Of a stretch of 10,550 nt of DNA, positions 6,918 through 10,550 are shown piece by piece; the first letter of the stretch is position 1; every line of letters begins with the position of its first letter. The notes beneath the pieces were generated by a model, which saw only the letters and a list, made by a program, of their open reading frames with translations, made no database searches and was not told the DNA's origin. The translations under genes were made by a program, and so were the position numbers. This DNA comes from Thermoplasmatota archaeon (GTDB lineage Bacteria > Pseudomonadota > Gammaproteobacteria > Burkholderiales > Thiobacillaceae), in assembly GCA_023475455.1 (NCBI GenBank), contig JAMCVR010000186.1, forward strand, positions 31,346 through 41,895, read 5' to 3'.

Positions 6918-8711
6918 ATGCACGCCACCGAACACTTCATTCCCGGCAAGGACGCCTCGCTCGAAGCGTCGATCGCCACCCTGCAGTCCAAGCTCGGCGC
7001 GATCGGCTTCCACATCGAGGAACGCTCCTGGCTCAACCCGGTGGAGGGCGTGTGGTCGGTGCACATCCGCGACCGCGACTGCCCGCTGCTGTTCACCAAC
7101 GGCAAGGGCGCCTCGGAACTGGCCGCGCGGGCGAGCGCGCTGGGCGAGTATTTCGAACGGCTGTCGACCAATTATTTCTGGACGCATTTCTATCTGGGCG
7201 AGACCCTGGCCAAACGCGAATACACCCACACGCCCGACGAGCGCTGGTTCGCCCCGGAAAGCGAGGCCTGGCCGGAAGCACTCCTCACCCCCGAGCTGCA
7301 CGCCCTCTACAACCCGGACGACGGCGTGCGCGCCGGCCAGCTGATCGACCTCAACTCCGGCAACGCCGAACGCGGCATCTGCGCCATCCCCTACCAGCGG
7401 CTGCGCGACGGCAAGACCGTTTATTTCCCGGTCAACCTCATCGGCAACCTCTACGTCAGCAACGGCATGTCGGCCGGCAACACGCTGATGGAGGCGCGCA
7501 CCCAGGCGCTGGCCGAAATCTTCGAGCGCCACATCAAGTTCCGCATCATCGAAGCGGGCCTGTGCCTGCCCGACGTGCCCGAAGAGGTCATCAACCGCAC
7601 CCCGCGCATCGCCGCCGGCATCCGCGGCCTGCGCGAAGCCGGCTTCGGCATCCTGGTGAAGGATGCCTCGCTCGGCGGCCGCTATCCGGTGATGAACGTC
7701 ACCCTCCTGCACCCCCGCGACCAGGGCTGCTTCGCCAGCTTCGGCGCGCACCCGCGCTTCGAGGTCGCGCTGGAGCGCGCGCTGACCGAGCTGCTGCAGG
7801 GCCGCGCGCTCGATTCGCTGGCGGGCTTCCCTGCCCCCGGCTTCGACGAAACCGAAATCGCCGACCCGCAGAACCTGGAAATCCACTTCGTCGATTCCAG
7901 CGGCGTGATTTCCTGGCAGTTCCTGCGCGACACGCCGGATTACGAATTCGTCGACTGGAACTTTGGCACCACCACCGAAGAGGACTATGCCTGGTCGGTC
8001 GACGCCCTGCACGCCGAAGGCCACGACCTCTACATCGCCGACTTCACCCACCTCGGCGTCTATGCCTGCCGCATCCTGGTGCCGGGCGTCTCCGAGATCT
8101 ACCCGGTCGAGGAACTCGAATTCGAGAACAACAGCGTCGGCAACCTGATCCGCCCGGCGCTCGCGCGCCTGCCCGAGTTGAGCGACGATGAATGCGCCGA
8201 GCTGCTTGATCTCATCGTCGAACTGGAACTGGCCGACGACCGCCTGGTCACGGTGCTGATCGGACTCGCGCCGGACGCCGATTCGCCGTGGACCGATCTG
8301 CGCGTCGGCGAGCTCAAACTGCTGCTTGCGCTGGCCCTCGGCGACGACGACGCCATCCTCGAAGGCTGCACCTGGATCGCCCAGTACGGCCAGCGCAGCG
8401 AAGCACGCCTGAAGGTCTACCGCTGCATCGCCGACCTCGTCCAGCTCGACGACCCCAATCCCTTCGGGCCCGCGCTGGCGCTGATGTACGGCCGCGAGAC
8501 GCTGGAACAGGCGTTCGCGCTGTTCAACCAGGATGAGTGCTTCTTCGGGTTAACCAAGCTGGGCGACAACTTCGAGCCGAAGGCCACGACCTCTACATCG
8601 CCGACTTCACCCACCTCGGCGTCTATGCCTGCCGCATCCTGGTGCCGGGCGTCTCCGAGATCTACCCGGTCGAGGAACTCGAATTCGAGAACAACAGCGT
8701 CGGCAACCTGA
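6918..8711 (+). CDS. ycaO: YcaO-like protein (E. coli YcaO type), C-terminus frameshifted by an internal duplication
   Basis: YcaO domains use ATP to activate amide backbones. The E. coli-type member has been linked to RimO-dependent beta-methylthiolation of ribosomal protein S12. The N-terminus FIPGKDASLEASI matches that type closely. Likely Mg-ATP residues lie in LGEYFERLSTNYF (E77, E80) and LAEIFERHIKFRI (E200, E203); CFASFGAHPRFEVALER (271-287) and SSGVISW are also conserved. A helical C-terminal region follows from about residue 405. As written, residues 1-553 are normal, then the 563-bp duplication shifts the frame and 44 unrelated residues follow. Removing one copy gives a 570-residue protein ending HRRLLEAYRKVRG, close to the E. 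coli length. No azoline dehydrogenase or precursor peptide is nearby. Confidence 0.9.
   Translation: MHATEHFIPGKDASLEASIATLQSKLGAIGFHIEERSWLNPVEGVWSVHIRDRDCPLLFTNGKGASELAARASALGEYFERLSTNYFWTHFYLGETLAKREYTHTPDERWFAPESEAWPEALLTPELHALYNPDDGVRAGQLIDLNSGNAERGICAIPYQRLRDGKTVYFPVNLIGNLYVSNGMSAGNTLMEARTQALAEIFERHIKFRIIEAGLCLPDVPEEVINRTPRIAAGIRGLREAGFGILVKDASLGGRYPVMNVTLLHPRDQGCFASFGAHPRFEVALERALTELLQGRALDSLAGFPAPGFDETEIADPQNLEIHFVDSSGVISWQFLRDTPDYEFVDWNFGTTTEEDYAWSVDALHAEGHDLYIADFTHLGVYACRILVPGVSEIYPVEELEFENNSVGNLIRPALARLPELSDDECAELLDLIVELELADDRLVTVLIGLAPDADSPWTDLRVGELKLLLALALGDDDAILEGCTWIAQYGQRSEARLKVYRCIADLVQLDDPNPFGPALALMYGRETLEQAFALFNQDECFFGLTKLGDNFEPKATTSTSPTSPTSASMPAASWCRASPRSTRSRNSNSRTTASAT
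8013..8575. repeat. 563-bp tandem direct duplication, copy 1 (3' part of ycaO)
   Basis: Reads identically to 8576-9138 at a constant offset of 563. It covers ycaO codons 366-553. Edges come from mismatches 8012/8575 and 8577/9140, leaving a single G as homology at the joint. Since 563 is not a multiple of three, the second copy is out of frame. Confidence 0.95.
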
Positions 8712-9138
8712 TCCGCCCGGCGCTCGCGCGCCTGCCCGAGTTGAGCGACGATGAATGCGCCGAGCTGCTTGATCTCATCGTCGAACTGGAACTGGCCGAC
8801 GACCGCCTGGTCACGGTGCTGATCGGACTCGCGCCGGACGCCGATTCGCCGTGGACCGATCTGCGCGTCGGCGAGCTCAAACTGCTGCTTGCGCTGGCCC
8901 TCGGCGACGACGACGCCATCCTCGAAGGCTGCACCTGGATCGCCCAGTACGGCCAGCGCAGCGAAGCACGCCTGAAGGTCTACCGCTGCATCGCCGACCT
9001 CGTCCAGCTCGACGACCCCAATCCCTTCGGGCCCGCGCTGGCGCTGATGTACGGCCGCGAGACGCTGGAACAGGCGTTCGCGCTGTTCAACCAGGATGAG
9101 TGCTTCTTCGGGTTAACCAAGCTGGGCGACAACTTCGA
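8576..9138. repeat. 563-bp tandem direct duplication, copy 2
   Basis: Directly abuts copy 1 and continues into the native ycaO 3' end (9139-9193). Both copies preserve the same coding sequence without differences, as expected for a very young event or an assembly join. Confidence 0.95.
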
Positions 9139-9193
9139 GGGGAGCGCGATTCACCGTCGCCTGCTGGAAGCGTATCGCAAGGTGCGGGGATAA
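8576..9193 (+). pseudogene. Duplicated 3' fragment of ycaO carrying the native C-terminus
   Basis: Encodes YcaO residues 366-570 (AEGHDLYIADFTHLGVYACR onward) in a different frame from the main ycaO ORF, ending at the TAA at 9191-9193. An ATG at 8537 could open this frame with 13 out-of-frame residues, but no ribosome binding site is evident. The fragment lacks the ATP-binding part, so it is not an independent YcaO. Its last 17 residues are the true C-terminus of the undisrupted gene. Confidence 0.85.
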
Positions 9194-9215
9194 AGAGCAT
9201 ACTTTCCGCAAATTT

Positions 9216-9239
9216 GTGTATACTTGTACGTATATACAC
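9216..9239. promoter_or_regulatory. Palindromic operator and -10 region of vapBC
   Basis: GTGTATA (9216-9222) and TATACAC (9233-9239) form a perfect 7-bp inverted repeat with a 10-bp spacer. A second palindrome, GTAC (9226-9229), sits exactly at the centre. A -10-like TATACT (9219-9224) overlaps the left arm; I see no good -35 hexamer. The AT-rich block contrasts with the GC-rich surroundings and ends 15 bp before vapB. VapB-VapC complexes are known to repress their own promoters by binding such palindromes. Confidence 0.65.
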
Positions 9240-9254
9240 TTTCGGAGGCTCGTC

Positions 9255-9479
9255 ATGAAAACAGCAAAAGTCTTCAAACAGGGCAACAGTCAGGCGGTGC
9301 GGCTGCCCAAGGAATTTCGTCTGGCCGAAGAGGAAGTCGAAATCCGCCGCGAAGGCGAGGCCATCGTGCTGTTGCCGAAATCGTCCACCCGCTGGCGGCA
9401 CGTCCGCGCCTGCCTGGGAAAATTCAAGGGCGAACTTGAACGCAACCAACCCGCGCAACCGGATCAGCGGGACTGGTAA
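9255..9479 (+). CDS. vapB: VapB-type antitoxin (AbrB/SpoVT fold)
   Basis: Encodes 74 residues. The N-terminal swapped-hairpin AbrB DNA-binding domain is clear: KVFKQGNSQAVRLPKEFRL (residues 5-23), then EVEIRREGEAIVLLPK. The C-terminal tail (about 45-74) would wrap and neutralise the VapC toxin; it ends in DW like related antitoxins. GGAGG at 9244-9248 lies six bases before the ATG, which fixes the start. The stop is two bases before vapC, so the two are translationally coupled. Likely autoregulated through the palindrome upstream. Confidence 0.92.
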   Translation: MKTAKVFKQGNSQAVRLPKEFRLAEEEVEIRREGEAIVLLPKSSTRWRHVRACLGKFKGELERNQPAQPDQRDW

Positions 9480-9481
9480 GC

Positions 9482-9898
9482 ATGGTCTGGCTGCTGGATA
9501 CCAACACCTGCATCTACCTGCTCACCGGCAAACATCCCGATTATCAGCGCAACATCCTCGCCCGGCTGGATGCGCTGCCGCGCAACGAGCGTCCCGTGAT
9601 TTCCAGCGTTGTGCTGTCCGAATTGCAATACGGCGTGCGGAAAAGCCGCTGGCGCAAGGCCAATCAGGCGTTGCTGGACGAGTTCCTGCTGGACTTCAAC
9701 GTAAGCGACTACAGTGCAAGCGCGGCCATTTTTTATGGCGAGCTACGCACCGACCTGGAAAAACGCGGCCAACCCATCGGCCCCATGGACATGATGATCG
9801 CGGCACATGCGCTTGCGCTGGATGCAACCCTGGTGACGCATAACACGCGCGAGTTTGCGAGAGTGAAAGGCTTGCGGTTGGAGGATTGGGCGGGTTGA
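9482..9898 (+). CDS. vapC: VapC toxin, PIN-domain ribonuclease (tRNA-fMet-type)
   Basis: Encodes 138 residues, a Mg-dependent PIN-domain endoribonuclease. Acidic active-site residues are in place: D6 in LLDTNTCIYLL, E47 in SSVVLSELQYGVRKS, and D103 in PIGPMDMMIAAHAL. The final conserved segment is TLVTHNTREFARVKGLRLED (117-136). This pattern resembles the VapC group that cleaves initiator tRNA in enteric bacteria, but the target here is inferred. No stop or frameshift is seen, so toxin and antitoxin both appear intact. Confidence 0.92.
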   Translation: MVWLLDTNTCIYLLTGKHPDYQRNILARLDALPRNERPVISSVVLSELQYGVRKSRWRKANQALLDEFLLDFNVSDYSASAAIFYGELRTDLEKRGQPIGPMDMMIAAHALALDATLVTHNTREFARVKGLRLEDWAG

Positions 9899-9947
9899 AG
9901 CTCGCCACCAGCGCTTTTCAGCCTGCAAAGCATCCACCCACCAAGCA

Positions 9948-10114
9948 ATGAAAATCCCCAAACGACTCGAACCCCTGCTCGAAGACGGCCTCATCGACGG
10001 CGTCGTGCGCCAGTTCATGGCAAGGAGGCGATGGTCTTCGTGGTCCGCTGCGGCGACGACATCCGCTGCGCCAAGGTCTACAAGGAAGCCAACAAGCGCA
10101 GCTTTCGTACATGA
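9948..10114 (+). pseudogene. 5' remnant of a RIO-like serine/threonine kinase gene
   Basis: The start MKIPKRLEPLLEDGLIDGVV matches the N-terminus of proteobacterial RIO-type kinases. After residue 24 (M at 10017) the frame is lost. From 10022, in another frame, it resumes with KEAMVFVVRCGDDIRCAKVY, including the expected ATP-binding Lys, and then KEANKRSFR. Comparison with the family's usual M-S-G-K-E-A suggests about 4 bases were lost. The match stops at 10108 and a TGA follows at 10112. Only ~50 of about 280 residues remain, with no catalytic loop, so it is non-functional. Confidence 0.82.
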
Positions 10115-10132
10115 TCACCCGGTTAAAGCCCT

Positions 10133-10218
10133 GTAGGTTGGGCTGCATAGCCCAACACCCTTGGGCTTTTCCAGCCGTGAGGGGTACGTTGGGCTTCATT
10201 GCATTCAGCCCAACCTAC
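10133..10218. repeat. Paired-hairpin intergenic repeat (GTAGGTTGGGCTG type)
   Basis: GTAGGTTGGGCTG (10133-10145) and CAGCCCAACCTAC (10206-10218) are perfect 13-bp inverted arms. Nested inside are two hairpins built from the same word: GTTGGGCT-GCAT-AGCCCAAC (10137-10156), and GTTGGGCT (10188-10195) with AGCCCAAC (10207-10214). I recall similar short palindromes scattered between genes in many proteobacteria, which suggests a REP-like dispersed element. It begins about 20 bp after the RIO fragment ends. Confidence 0.75.
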
Positions 10219-10390
10219 GAGGGTGAGTTGAGGCAGCCCCATCCGCAAGACCTCGAATACCCCTGGCCTTAAGTTTTCGCGCAAGTATGTCGATAGCATC
10301 ACAATGTTTTTTGGAGCCTGGCTTCTTGTCGTCTCCAGTTCTGTAAACTGCGGCCTGTTCGTTCGCTAACGACCAAATCCTCAAAACCTC
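10205..10390 (-). pseudogene. Unassigned ORF remnant (C-terminal part only)
   Basis: The minus frame is open for 61 codons from just after an in-frame TGA (10391-10393) to a stop at 10205-10207. The product has protein-like composition, for example IWSLANEQAAVYRTGDDKK and HCDAIDILARKLKARGI. It has no ATG, and its last residues lie in the palindromic repeat. A second minus frame overlapping its upstream end also looks plausible (KDIVHCSLRGFEDLVV), hinting at a frameshifted gene. I do not recognise the family. It could be chance, but the DNA here is less GC-rich than upstream, and such openness is modest evidence of old coding. Confidence 0.3.
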
Positions 10391-10423
10391 TCAGGGAGCA
10401 ATGCACAATGTCTTTTGAAAGAT

Positions 10424-10446
10424 GCCTCTCTTGAAATTTGAGTGGG
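10424..10446 (+). mobile_element. Possible left end of an ISL3-like insertion sequence
   Basis: A segment starting GCCTCTCTTGAAATTTGAGT lies about 60 bp before the transposase ATG, where the left inverted repeat of an ISL3-family element is expected, and its start loosely resembles the GGCTCTT-type ends of that family. The right end is outside the window, so the repeat cannot be confirmed. Confidence 0.25.
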
Positions 10447-10486
10447 TAAGCTGACGCCATATTGATCAACTGGGACGGGTGAATTG

Positions 10487-10550
10487 ATGACTGCCAAGCT
10501 GTTTGAATCTGCCTTGGGGATTACGCCGCCGTGGGCGGTGGCGTCGGTTG
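10487..10550 (+). CDS. N-terminus of an ISL3-family transposase (cut by the window edge)
   Basis: The first 21 codons read MTAKLFESALGITPPWAVAS followed by V. The pattern 'LF..ALGI.PPW.V..V' is the characteristic opening of ISL3-family DDE transposases. The remainder, including the zinc-binding and catalytic parts, is outside the window, so activity cannot be judged. No strong Shine-Dalgarno sequence is seen; GGGACGGG lies a little upstream. Its neighbours are a decayed ORF and a repeat, typical of an insertion hotspot. Confidence 0.65.
   Translation, partial: MTAKLFESALGITPPWAVASV

Noticed and set aside
6858..8051. Minus-strand open frame of 397 codons over ycaO
   Set aside because: Antisense to a clearly identified ycaO. 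Its length is explained by GC-rich codon bias.
6918..9193. RiPP (azoline-peptide) biosynthesis cluster around YcaO
   Set aside because: The protein is of the E. coli YcaO type, and no precursor peptide, dehydrogenase, protease or exporter gene is nearby.
1..10550. CRISPR array, tRNA or rRNA genes
   Set aside because: No regularly spaced short repeats and no tRNA- or rRNA-like sequence were recognised. The direct repeats present are long two-copy duplications.

Overview
The window is GC-rich chromosomal DNA, most likely from a betaproteobacterium. The reasons are a DUF3579 protein (a family I know mainly from Betaproteobacteria), a divergent ppsA/ppsR pair, an Escherichia coli-type YcaO, and a remnant of a RIO-like kinase of the proteobacterial type. 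I cannot name the genus.

Layout: (1) 1-1981, minus strand: phosphoenolpyruvate synthase ppsA, whose 3' end lies outside the window. (2) A perfect 906-bp tandem duplication (about 1301-2206 and 2207-3112) covers the 5' ends of ppsA and its divergent partner ppsR. It leaves a truncated ppsR copy, a second ppsA 5' end, and then the intact ppsR (2898-3683). (3) DUF3579 gene (3753-4043), convergent with a TrmH/SpoU-family RNA methyltransferase (4059-4838, minus). (4) A SenB-type (TIGR04348-like) glycosyltransferase. Its first 163 bp occur twice, separated by 115 bp of unrelated DNA; only the second copy (5162-6121) is complete. (5) A secreted TPR protein (6147-6815, minus). (6) A ycaO gene whose 3' third is tandemly duplicated (563 bp), which shifts the reading frame near its end. 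(7) A vapBC toxin-antitoxin operon with a palindromic operator. (8) A decayed RIO-kinase 5' fragment, a paired-hairpin intergenic repeat, an unassigned ORF remnant, and the first 21 codons of an apparent ISL3-family transposase at the right edge.

Functionally this is mostly housekeeping: gluconeogenic PEP synthesis and its regulatory kinase/phosphorylase, RNA methylation, S12-linked YcaO, and a possible selenosugar (selenoneine-pathway) step. It gives way to an accessory, decaying right end (toxin-antitoxin, pseudogene, repeat, insertion sequence). The gene families are all recognisable. What stands out is structural: three separate perfect direct duplications in one 10-kb window, each cutting into a gene. 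Either this locus undergoes repeated duplication with almost no homology at the joints, or the assembly joined overlapping contigs without merging them. The sequence alone cannot decide. I found no convincing undescribed multi-gene system.
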